Below are positions 1-6,747 of a stretch of 9,781 nucleotides of DNA, in pieces (within the stretch, counting starts at the first letter, position 1; each line of letters opens with the position of its first letter). The notes below the pieces were generated by a model that was not told the DNA's origin, searched no databases, and saw nothing but the letters and a program-made list of their open reading frames with translations. Location of the stretch: contig CAMDBK010000092.1 of the NCBI GenBank assembly GCA_945889235.1, forward strand, positions 1 to 9,781, read 5' to 3'. The stretch is from Chitinophaga pinensis (GTDB taxonomy: Bacteria; Bacteroidota; Bacteroidia; SXHM01). A program made the translations under genes and the position numbers.

Positions 1-505
1 TGTCAAGGGTGGTGTAAAACAAATCTACATCGTTTTTAATGATAAGTATAGCAGGGTTTGCCATTGCAAAGGGTGCAAGGGTTTCGCCTAATACTTTTAC
101 TGCATTTACCCGTGCTGTTTTTGCTCCGCTGTTAAAGGGTTTGTATCCCATCGGAAAGATGGTAAGATAGTTGGCTGTTCCTTTTTCAAATCCAGCCACA
201 TTTTGCACCGCTACATCCCATCTGCCTGTTTTGGTTATAAGCAATACCATCAGTTGGTCAAGATTCAGGGTTTGTCCTTTTTGCACACCGCCAGCTGTTT
301 TCCATTTGGTATATTCATCTACATAGGCTACATGAAAGGGATGATAGCGGTTGTAAAGCGCAGTCCAATCGGGGTCCATCGGACTATCGGTCATCATTTT
401 AAGCAGATACGCATCGTGGTAGTTGCTTAGTTTGAGTGCCTTTTTGTAATTGCCTATGGTGGCGTTTAAAAATTGGTTGATGAGGTAATGCCATGTAATT
501 TCCAT
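1..505 (-). CDS. Unrecognised protein, N-terminal 168 residues (runs off the window)
   Basis: An open frame runs from ATG at 505 to the window edge with no stop, so the C-terminus is missing. The protein begins MEITWHYLINQF. It looks soluble: no signal peptide or membrane segment is visible, and the first ~100 residues are rich in predicted helix with many aromatic residues (NYHDAYLLKMM, then RYHPFHVAYVDEYTKW). A later stretch reads YLTIFPMGYKPFNSGAKTARVNAVKVLGE. I do not recognise a named family and assign no function. Codon use and composition look like genuine Bacteroidota coding sequence. It lies downstream of, and on the same strand as, the HTH gene and the 42-bp repeat block, separated from the repeats by ~100 nt of AT-rich DNA. 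It may therefore be the last gene of that cluster or have its own promoter. No Shine-Dalgarno sequence is seen before the ATG. The coding call is fairly secure; the role is unknown. Confidence 0.85.
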   Translation of the reverse strand, partial: MEITWHYLINQFLNATIGNYKKALKLSNYHDAYLLKMMTDSPMDPDWTALYNRYHPFHVAYVDEYTKWKTAGGVQKGQTLNLDQLMVLLITKTGRWDVAVQNVAGFEKGTANYLTIFPMGYKPFNSGAKTARVNAVKVLGETLAPFAMANPAILIIKNDVDLFYTTLD

Positions 506-608
506 TGTGTTTAAATTTAGTGGTTAATAATTATATTAGTTCTTGTTAATTAATATGTTATGGTTGTTACTTAAATTCAATTATTGGTCTTTGCTATGAT
601 AGCTTACG
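506..608. other. AT-rich intergenic leader upstream of the 1-505 gene
   Basis: This gap of about 100 nt between the 42-bp repeat block and the ATG at 505 is strongly AT-rich (for example GTTAATTAATATG near 545-557). I see no ORF, no stable hairpin with a T-run and no full TTTG...TAnnTTTG promoter on the minus strand. The nearest -7-like match is TAAATTTA just before the ATG. A promoter for the 1-505 gene may lie here, but the sequence does not show a convincing one. Confidence 0.4.
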
Positions 609-904
609 AGGTTTTGAACCCGCGAAGCTTACTTACCCTGATACCTCAGGAGGTATTGAACTGCTGAAGCTTCACCGACCCGATAGCCCGCGGCATAGTG
701 AAGGGGATGATGCTTATACCCATCTGATGGCTCGCGGCATATTGAAGCAGTGAAGCTTCACCAACCTGATAGGTCGCGAGGGTATGAAGCGTGGAGGCTT
801 CAGCGATGCAATAGCCCGCAATAAGGCGACTCAGTTTCAGAAAACGGGTTTTTCGGGTCGTGAGGTATTGAACCAAAGAAGCTATGCCGGTTGCAGATGG
901 ACTA
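609..904 (-). repeat. Degenerate 42-bp tandem repeat, seven units
   Basis: Seven units lie end to end: 609-650, 651-692, 693-736, 737-778, 779-820, 821-862 and 863-904. All are 42 bp except the third, which is 44 bp. On the plus strand a unit begins about AGGTATTGAA, has GAAGCTTC near offset 15 (the 10-bp palindrome TGAAGCTTCA is intact at 665-674 and 751-760), and ends about GATAGCCCGCG. Identity between units is partial; 821-862 is the most diverged. Read on the minus strand in one phase, the units encode 14-residue repeats such as AGYRVGEASAVQYL (651-692), ATYQVGEASLLQYA (737-778) and AGYCIAEASTLHTL (779-820). A 42-bp unit is both 14 codons and about four helical turns, so the period alone does not separate a coding origin from a DNA-structural one. 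Confidence 0.85.
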
Positions 905-930
905 ATGCTATTTGTTGTTGTGGTTACCAT
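646..930 (-). CDS. Possible small protein of 14-residue repeats, probably frameshifted
   Basis: This 94-codon frame opens with ATG at 930, 6 nt after the stop of the HTH gene, so the two could be translationally coupled. After a short leader (MVTTTTNSIS) it consists almost entirely of 14-residue repeats with consensus close to AGYQVGEASLLQYL. The unit at 693-736 carries two extra bases. The frame therefore changes there, and the last ~15 residues (AIGSVKLQQFNTS) are read out of phase with the repeat. In the original phase the next unit would encode AGYRVGEASAVQYL and the frame would end at TAA 629-631. This suggests a decaying or frameshifted gene, or a repeat whose protein reading is incidental. 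I recognise no family, signal peptide or membrane segment. Evidence for translation is only the start position and the repeat phase. Confidence 0.35.
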   Translation of the reverse strand: MVTTTTNSISPSATGIASLVQYLTTRKTRFLKLSRLIAGYCIAEASTLHTLATYQVGEASLLQYAASHQMGISIIPFTMPRAIGSVKLQQFNTS

Positions 931-936
931 GATGGG

Positions 937-1329
937 TTAGTTCATGCCTTTGATTAAACGGTTAACTGTTTCCTGTAAAATGTCCATCTTATTGTGCATA
1001 GCTTTTAGTTCTTGCTTTAAATCGTTTACCTCTTTTTTAAGCGCGATAAAGTCTTCCTTTGCAATACTGCCGTACACGGGAAGCGGCTCGCCAACTCTAT
1101 ATTGCCTCTTTTCAAAATTAAAATGGTAGCCTTTAAGGTCGGCAAAATCAATGGAGAAATCATATCCTATGGCATAGCCCAGCAGGGCTATTTTATCCTT
1201 TGAAAGCGTGGGATTATTAAGCCAGTTATAGATAGTTTTGCGTTTAAGATTTAGAATACGGGCTATTTCTACTATTTCTTTCTCTGATTCAGTAACACGT
1301 TGGTTTATTATGGCTAGCCTGTCTGTCAT
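937..1329 (-). CDS. HTH DNA-binding protein with C-terminal coiled coil
   Basis: This is a 130-residue protein if started at ATG 1329. Residues about 18-61 look like a Cro/CI-type helix-turn-helix: EIARILNLKRKTIYNWLNNP is the HTH pair, followed by KIALLGYAIGYDF, the helix usually found after it. A linker containing EPLPVYG (81-87) leads to a C-terminal coiled coil with unbroken 4-3 heptads (L97, V101, L104, L108, M111, M115, L118, V122, L125), so it should oligomerise. The frame also opens at GTG 1383, adding 18 residues (148 in total). I prefer 1329 because the extra codons are simply the translated 11-bp operator-like repeats and add nothing to the domain. The protein probably acts as a transcriptional regulator, and the palindrome and direct repeats at 1352-1393 are the obvious candidate binding site, implying autoregulation (inference). 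A phage or element-type regulator is possible. Confidence 0.88.
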   Translation of the reverse strand: MTDRLAIINQRVTESEKEIVEIARILNLKRKTIYNWLNNPTLSKDKIALLGYAIGYDFSIDFADLKGYHFNFEKRQYRVGEPLPVYGSIAKEDFIALKKEVNDLKQELKAMHNKMDILQETVNRLIKGMN

Positions 1330-1335
1330 GGCGGC

Positions 1336-1343
1336 CAAAATTA
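1336..1343 (-). promoter_or_regulatory. Candidate -7 promoter element for the HTH gene
   Basis: The minus strand reads TAATTTTG here, an exact match to the Bacteroidota -7 consensus TAnnTTTG. No TTTG lies 19-21 nt upstream; that position is occupied by the palindrome at 1352-1371. If used, transcription would start at about 1330, making the mRNA leaderless for ATG 1329 and placing the palindrome over the -33 region. This is suggestive only. Confidence 0.35.
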
Positions 1344-1351
1344 TCTGCTCA

Positions 1352-1393
1352 TGTGTAAACTTGTTTACACACTTATTACACACAAATTACACA
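1352..1393. promoter_or_regulatory. Operator-like array: perfect palindrome plus 11-bp direct repeats
   Basis: TGTGTAAAC-TT-GTTTACACA at 1352-1371 is a perfect inverted repeat with 9-bp arms and a 2-bp spacer. TTACACA recurs in the same orientation at 1365-1371, 1376-1382 and 1387-1393, exactly 11 bp apart, about one helical turn. On the minus strand this reads as units of the form TGTGTAA(T/A)NNG. The spacing would place bound subunits on one face of the helix. The array sits just upstream of ATG 1329 of the HTH gene, the usual place for an autoregulatory operator. The binding partner is inferred. Confidence 0.7.
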
Positions 1394-1408
1394 GTGGGGA
1401 GGGGCTAA

Positions 1409-2263
1409 TCAGAACTTAATAAACGCTCTGTTTTCTATATTTTCAAAAACAATACGGTAATAGCCGGGTGAAAGTGCTTGCACATTAATCTCCTTTTCTG
1501 TTCTGCCCGAGAGTAGTGTTCTGCCGGTGTTATCAAGGATTTGATAGCTTAATTCTTTTTGTGTTGTGCCTGTAGTTTTAAGGTAAAGGAAATCGTGGGC
1601 GGGGTTGGGGAAGGTTTCAAGAACAGAAGTTTCATTTTCGTTTATTCCTACATTAGTATAATCACAATAAGGAACTATTCCTGTTTCATATAAACCAATA
1701 GCAGTATCCTGATAACATCTCAATCCACTTATTCCCGGGTCACACGCTCCCCATTGAGGAAATAAAAAATAAGTATCACCAACTCTTTCTATAATTTGAG
1801 TACCTATAAAATACATGCTCCCAGTTTGACTTACATTTTGAACTTTTAATAACTGTCCGTTAATTTCAAGGTGGGAAGTATCATTAACAGTTGCAACAAT
1901 AGAATCTAAATCTAAATTAAAATCTGAAATGAAAATTGTATAGGATTGGTTAGGGTTTAGTCCCAAATCATACAGTAGAAAGAAAGTATCCAGAACAGGA
2001 TTATAATAAAATACTTTCTCACTATCTGAATAGACATAAGTATAATTATTCATAGGAGAGCAACCACCAAAATCACCACTCAATTTTCTACAATCTATTC
2101 CATGAATAATTGTGTCTGACACGGATTCAATTGTTTGATTATAAACTTCAGGGCCTTCCATGCTTGGTAGTGTGTAATTCCACTTAGCACCCACCGGAGC
2201 CCAATCATTCTGAGCAAATGAGAAGTAAGGAAAAAAGAAAATAAGGAGTAAACTTCTTTTCAT
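1409..2263 (-). CDS. Secreted protein with type A T9SS sorting domain
   Basis: This is a 284-residue exported protein. Residues 1-18 form a signal peptide (MKRSLLLIFFFPYFSFAQ, cleavage probably after the AQ). The ~185-residue body begins NDWAPVGAKWNY, is rich in aromatic residues and in Asp/Asn, and has scattered Cys (58, 68, 174, 183, 200). I do not recognise a catalytic motif in it. Residues about 207-284 match the Por secretion system C-terminal sorting domain (type A): FPNPAHDFLYL at 218-228, then YQILDNTGRTLLSG, then LSPGYYRIVF and a basic end. By family knowledge this domain directs passage through the type IX secretion system and is usually cleaved, with anchoring to the cell surface. 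No clear promoter is visible upstream; the gene follows a REP-like intergenic stretch downstream of the 1459-residue T9SS protein. Secretion is well supported; the function of the body is unknown. Confidence 0.93.
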   Translation of the reverse strand: MKRSLLLIFFFPYFSFAQNDWAPVGAKWNYTLPSMEGPEVYNQTIESVSDTIIHGIDCRKLSGDFGGCSPMNNYTYVYSDSEKVFYYNPVLDTFFLLYDLGLNPNQSYTIFISDFNLDLDSIVATVNDTSHLEINGQLLKVQNVSQTGSMYFIGTQIIERVGDTYFLFPQWGACDPGISGLRCYQDTAIGLYETGIVPYCDYTNVGINENETSVLETFPNPAHDFLYLKTTGTTQKELSYQILDNTGRTLLSGRTEKEINVQALSPGYYRIVFENIENRAFIKF

Positions 2264-2288
2264 GAGAGTAAATAAAAAAAATGCTTTG

Positions 2289-2313
2289 CCCTTCGACTAC
2301 GCTCAGGGTGACA
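2289..2313. repeat. REP-like dispersed intergenic motif
   Basis: CCCTTCGACTACGCTCAGGG followed by TGACA. CCCT and AGGG can pair as a short stem around a 12-nt loop, and the minus strand carries a GTAG tetranucleotide as in REP elements mobilised by RAYT-type transposases. From general knowledge this string is widely repeated between genes in Bacteroidota. Only one copy is in this window, so the repeat status is recalled rather than shown here. Confidence 0.55.
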
Positions 2314-2326
2314 GCCCATGCACGCA

Positions 2327-2349
2327 TTGTCAAATTATCAAATTGACAA
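2327..2349. repeat. Inverted repeat downstream of the PKD protein gene
   Basis: TTGTCAA (2327-2333) and TTGACAA (2343-2349) are perfect 7-bp inverted arms around a 9-nt AT-rich spacer, 10 nt past the stop of the large gene. The stem is AT-rich and has no clear T-run after it, so it would be a weak terminator on its own. It may be part of the same intergenic repeat as the motif at 2289-2313. Confidence 0.4.
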
Positions 2350-2358
2350 ATTAAAGAA

Positions 2359-5300
2359 TTACCTAATCAACGTAACCGTTCCCTTAAACTCATACGTATG
2401 TTCGTTTACATCGGTAATCTCAATAAAGTAAACATACACAGCGCCTTCTTCTAATTTAGTGGCGGTGTTGAATTTCCTGCCGTTCCAGCCGTGTTTTAGG
2501 TCATCAGAGAAGAACAACTGTTCGCCCCATCGGTTGTAAACGCGCAGTTTGATGTGTTTGATGCCGATACCTTCCACTAAGAAAATATCATTCATTCCGT
2601 CATCATCCGGTGTAAAAGCAGTGGGCACATAAATGGTAAACTCAGGGTCAATAACAATGGCGTGGGTAACGGTATCACTGCAACCCATGTCGGTAGTTAC
2701 AATCTGTGTTACATAATAGGTCAGTGTATCGCGGTAAAGATGGGTAGGGCTTGGGTCGGTTGAAGAGGTGTTGTCACCTAAATCATAACCCCAGCTTACA
2801 ATGCTGCCCGGAGTTACAGACGATAAATCAGTGAACGTGATAAACGGATACACAATGGTGGTAGGCTGCGGCTCGTAAGTAAATGCTGCATTTGGTTTCG
2901 GGTAAACGGTGATTAAATCAGGCACTGTAATGGTTACAGCGCACTGGTCGCTTGAGGTTGCAGTAAACGTAACGGTGAAAGTTCCCGCAGTATCGTAAAC
3001 AAAGAAGGTGTTGGGCGAGCCCGAAATAGCAGGAGGGGTAATACCAAAATCCCAGCGCCATTGGTTGATATCATATCCGGCAGCAATGGTGCTCAGGTCA
3101 GTAAAATCAACACGCAACGGCTGACAACCATTAAGCGGAACAGCCGAAAAAGCAGGCACAGGCAATGGATAAACCTCAACCGAATGCGTAACTGAATCAA
3201 CACAGGCATCAGCCGAAGTGCTGCTTAATGTTACATCATAAAAACCTGCCGCACTGAAAATATGGTAAGGCTCAGGCAGGGTAGAAGTTGCTCCGGCATC
3301 TGCAAAATCCCACAGTTGTGACGCTATGCTGCCACTGACAATGCTGCTGGTATTGGTAAAAAAAGTAGTGTCGTTAAAACAAACCCTGTTGAAGCTGAAT
3401 TCAGGTTCGGGTAAATTATACACCAGCACCGAATGGTCGTTGGTTATACTGCAACCGCTGTCGGTAGTGGCTGTAAATGTTACACCATTTAAGCCCGCCA
3501 GTGAAAATGTAAACTGCGGATTAGCTAGCCCCGAAACGGGTGTACCGTTAAAGTTCCAGTTCCAGCCCGTAACCGCTCCGGTAGTAACCGTTGATAAATC
3601 TGTAAACGAAGTTGGGTAATTATAACAAGCTGTATCCCATGAAAAATCCACAACCGGCATCGGGTGGATAACTAAAGGCTTTACAATGGTATCATCACAG
3701 CCGTATTGGGTGGTAACAATCAGCTCAACGTTGTAAGTATTGGCAACAGCATAATTATGCGGGAATGTAGCACCTGAACCAAGGTTTAACAATGTACCAT
3801 CGTCAAGGTCCCAGTCCCAGTCGGTAATGTTTCCTGATAGGGAAGTGGAGCCGTCATTAAACGAAGCCGGCACATTCTGACAAACATTAGCTGTTGCAAA
3901 ATCAGCAACAGGATTATTGTAAACGTTCAGTGAATGAGTAACAGCGTTGGTACAACCAAAGTTGGTGGTAACATCTAAGGTAATGTTATACTGTCCCGCT
4001 GCTGCATAAATAACCGAAGTATCCTGCGTAGCAATCATGCCTGCATCCAGGTCCCAGTCATAAACAGCAATAGTTCCTGTAGTAACGGTTGACAGACTTA
4101 CAAAATCATTTACATCACCAAAACATTCGTCATCAAAACTAAATGCCGCCACCGGAATTGGATGCGCAATAACAGCGTAGGTAATTGAATCAGCGCAGGC
4201 CGAATCAGTTTCCACACGAAGCTGAACATTGAATGTTCCCGGAAGTGTAAACGCATGTGTCGGGCTTTGCTGCGTGGAAGTTCCGTTTCCACCGAAGTTC
4301 CAGTCCCATTGCACAATGTTAGCAGAAGTCACAGCCGATAAATCATTGAACTGAACATTAACTCCCTTGCAGGTATCCGTGAAACTGAAATCAGCTACCG
4401 GCAATGGATTGATAGAAATAATCTTACTGATGGAATCAACGCAGCCCTGATCTGAAGTGGTAATTAATTTAACGGTATAGCTTCCGTCAGCAGCATATAA
4501 ATGAGTAGGGCTTGCCAGCGCAGAAACAGCGCCATCACCAAAATCCCAGGCATTGGTTTGTATTACACCTGAAAAGATAGTGCTCGTATTAGTAAACGTA
4601 CTAATCACATTTAAACATGAATTAGCAACTGTAAAGTCCGGAGCGGGAACAGGGAAATTATTTACAGGATAGGTGAATGAATCAACACAACTGCTGTCAG
4701 TAGTTACAGTCAATATAACATCGTACTGTCCCGGAGCAGAAAACGAATACGCATTATTCTGTGTTACGGAAGTGTTGCCATCATCAAAGTCCCAGTCCCA
4801 CGCTACTATTGCACCCGTAGGAACAGTGGATGTATCCGTAAAGTTTACAGGGTTTCCGTCACAAACATCTGCAAAAGAGAATCCAGATATGGGCATCGGA
4901 TGCGCTGTAACCGCTTTCACAACAGTATCGGTGCAACCCTCGTTATTGCTAACAACAAGCGATACATTATAAGTTCCCGCTGCAGCGTATTGATACGTTG
5001 GAGCCCCGGCTATTATAACCGGACTACCATCACCAAAATCCCATTCACTTTGTGTCAGCACCGTTATAAAAGGCGGGGTAGTGGAGGCATTCGTAAAGGT
5101 TATAACAGTGTCCACACATTCATTTGTAAAAGTATAATCAGCAACCGGATCAGGAATAACCAGCACCGATGCACTGATGGTATCTGCACTCAATCCGCAC
5201 CGCGACAGTAGGCTAACTGTATAAATTCCTGGAACTGTAAAAATGTAGGTCATTGTATCTATTCCGGTAACCACAACTCCATCAACTTCCCATTCTTCAT

Positions 5301-6738
5301 AACACCGTTGACCTACACTTGTAGTGTTATAGAAATCGATGCTTTCATCAAGGCAGGCTATCGTATCACTGGCAACAAATGTGGGAACTGTAACACACTC
5401 AAAGCATAAAAAATTATCAACCGGAACCCAGATGCCCGGAGTAAGGTTAGGGCTTGAATTTGCATTGCCTGGTACTCCCGAATTGGTTGGAGGGGAAGTA
5501 ACCGTAGGAACAAAATCATTTACAACAGTTGCCGGTACAAACTCATTGCAGCCTACATAACCCACGCTATCTGTTTTCATAAACACCGGGTCAAAATAAT
5601 TCGCACCGAAGCTGGATGAAAGCAATGACATGGAATAACCACCGTCTACCGTATTTCTAACTCCAACAGCCCTGTCGGTTCCGCCTCCACCATAAACTTT
5701 TGACCATTCAAGATTTCCACCTGCGTCAATCTTTACAATATAGGCATCATAACCACCGGCACCCCATGAACTGGTGTAGCCACTTACAATATAACCACCG
5801 CCCGGTGTAGGCTCAATGTGGCGTGACGATTCTTCACCCGCTCCGCCATACGTTTTTGCCCACTGTACATTTCCTGCAGCATCTGTTTTTGTTACAAGAA
5901 AATCAAAGTTTCCTGCACCTGCTCCATTAGTATGTGAGCAAATGATATAACCTCCATCCGGAGTAATACATCCCAAGTTGCTCCAGGGCGGTGAATCATC
6001 GCCTCCCGAACCATACGTTTTTGACCATTGCAACGTTCCCGTAGCATCTACCTTAATTACATACACATCAGGTCCCCCTGCTCCAAAGCTGTCGGTATAG
6101 CCTGTAACAATGTATCCACCGTCAGGTGTTTGCTCCACATAATCACCCCAGTCGCTACCGCCACCGCCATAAATTTTCACCCATTGTGTAACTCCGGCAG
6201 CATCAACTTTTACTAATGAAACATCTGCTCCACCATAACCCATTCCATCAAAGAAACCGGACATGATATAACCGCCATCGCTGGTGGTGTTTACAAAAAG
6301 CCCGTAATCACTATTCCCGCCTCCGTAAATCTGGTTCCATTGAATATTACCAAGCGGGTCTAATTTTATCAGCCATTGGTCATACCCGCCCGAACCAAAA
6401 CCTGTAAGCCCTGCTATTGCATAACCACCATCAGGTGTCTGACGAATACATTTACCGCCATCATCACCACCGCTTCCATACGTACGAAACCATTCCGGAT
6501 CACCGCATCCGTTTACTTTATAAACATACAAATCACAGCCTCCTGCACCTGAACTTGCGTGTTGTCCTGTTCCAATAAATCCACCGTCACTTGTTGCTTC
6601 CAGCGCCAAACCTCCGTTCATTCCGCCTCCGCTGAACGTGCGCATAAAGGTAGAAGTCACCTGCGCAAAAACAGGCTGCACAAACAACGCTGCAGTTGCA
6701 ATTAAAGTTATAATTAGTTTATACTGTTTCAGCTGCAT
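2359..6738 (-). CDS. Giant T9SS surface protein: propeller-type repeats, PKD array, type B sorting domain
   Basis: This is a 1459-residue protein. Residues 1-26 form a signal peptide ending FAQ. Residues 31-396 hold seven repeats of 51-55 residues with the pattern W.K.YGGGG.D...(10)...T.DGGYI..GYT.SFGAGG.D.YV.K.D..G; seven such units suggest a seven-bladed beta-propeller. After a linker rich in Pro/Asn come about eleven PKD-like domains (453-1365, ~83 residues each) with FTDTST-type strands and WDFGDG or variants. Most carry one Cys near the start and one near the end, consistent with one disulfide each; the last domain has lost the first Cys. Residues 1366-1459 are the gliding motility-associated C-terminal domain (type B T9SS signal): YVPTAFTPDDDGMNDIF, VYNRWGEQLFFS, WNGR. 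By family knowledge it is exported across the outer membrane, probably serving as an adhesin or matrix protein; no enzyme motif is seen. It starts 9 nt after the HMA-like gene and is co-transcribed with it. Confidence 0.96.
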   Translation of the reverse strand: MQLKQYKLIITLIATAALFVQPVFAQVTSTFMRTFSGGGMNGGLALEATSDGGFIGTGQHASSGAGGCDLYVYKVNGCGDPEWFRTYGSGGDDGGKCIRQTPDGGYAIAGLTGFGSGGYDQWLIKLDPLGNIQWNQIYGGGNSDYGLFVNTTSDGGYIMSGFFDGMGYGGADVSLVKVDAAGVTQWVKIYGGGGSDWGDYVEQTPDGGYIVTGYTDSFGAGGPDVYVIKVDATGTLQWSKTYGSGGDDSPPWSNLGCITPDGGYIICSHTNGAGAGNFDFLVTKTDAAGNVQWAKTYGGAGEESSRHIEPTPGGGYIVSGYTSSWGAGGYDAYIVKIDAGGNLEWSKVYGGGGTDRAVGVRNTVDGGYSMSLLSSSFGANYFDPVFMKTDSVGYVGCNEFVPATVVNDFVPTVTSPPTNSGVPGNANSSPNLTPGIWVPVDNFLCFECVTVPTFVASDTIACLDESIDFYNTTSVGQRCYEEWEVDGVVVTGIDTMTYIFTVPGIYTVSLLSRCGLSADTISASVLVIPDPVADYTFTNECVDTVITFTNASTTPPFITVLTQSEWDFGDGSPVIIAGAPTYQYAAAGTYNVSLVVSNNEGCTDTVVKAVTAHPMPISGFSFADVCDGNPVNFTDTSTVPTGAIVAWDWDFDDGNTSVTQNNAYSFSAPGQYDVILTVTTDSSCVDSFTYPVNNFPVPAPDFTVANSCLNVISTFTNTSTIFSGVIQTNAWDFGDGAVSALASPTHLYAADGSYTVKLITTSDQGCVDSISKIISINPLPVADFSFTDTCKGVNVQFNDLSAVTSANIVQWDWNFGGNGTSTQQSPTHAFTLPGTFNVQLRVETDSACADSITYAVIAHPIPVAAFSFDDECFGDVNDFVSLSTVTTGTIAVYDWDLDAGMIATQDTSVIYAAAGQYNITLDVTTNFGCTNAVTHSLNVYNNPVADFATANVCQNVPASFNDGSTSLSGNITDWDWDLDDGTLLNLGSGATFPHNYAVANTYNVELIVTTQYGCDDTIVKPLVIHPMPVVDFSWDTACYNYPTSFTDLSTVTTGAVTGWNWNFNGTPVSGLANPQFTFSLAGLNGVTFTATTDSGCSITNDHSVLVYNLPEPEFSFNRVCFNDTTFFTNTSSIVSGSIASQLWDFADAGATSTLPEPYHIFSAAGFYDVTLSSTSADACVDSVTHSVEVYPLPVPAFSAVPLNGCQPLRVDFTDLSTIAAGYDINQWRWDFGITPPAISGSPNTFFVYDTAGTFTVTFTATSSDQCAVTITVPDLITVYPKPNAAFTYEPQPTTIVYPFITFTDLSSVTPGSIVSWGYDLGDNTSSTDPSPTHLYRDTLTYYVTQIVTTDMGCSDTVTHAIVIDPEFTIYVPTAFTPDDDGMNDIFLVEGIGIKHIKLRVYNRWGEQLFFSDDLKHGWNGRKFNTATKLEEGAVYVYFIEITDVNEHTYEFKGTVTLIR

Positions 6739-6747
6739 CCCGTAATT

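Noticed and set aside
203..430. Plus-strand ORF over the 1-505 gene
   Set aside because: It is the antisense shadow of a longer, better-composed minus-strand frame, with a peptide of random composition.
609..904. CRISPR array
   Set aside because: Units are contiguous, 42 bp, degenerate and have no unique spacers between identical repeats; there are no cas genes nearby.
1330..1383. GTG start at 1383 extending the HTH protein by 18 residues (CNKCVNKFTHEQ...)
   Set aside because: The added codons are translated operator-like repeats and precede the HTH domain without adding a recognisable element; ATG 1329 is the more natural start. Not fully excluded.
2327..2349. Rho-independent terminator for the PKD protein gene
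   Set aside because: The arms are only 7 bp and AT-rich with no following T-run, so it is listed only as an inverted repeat.
4900..5211. Plus-strand ORF inside the PKD protein gene
   Set aside because: Antisense shadow of the 1459-residue gene; no domain, promoter or start signal. The same applies to the other plus-strand frames within 2359-6738.
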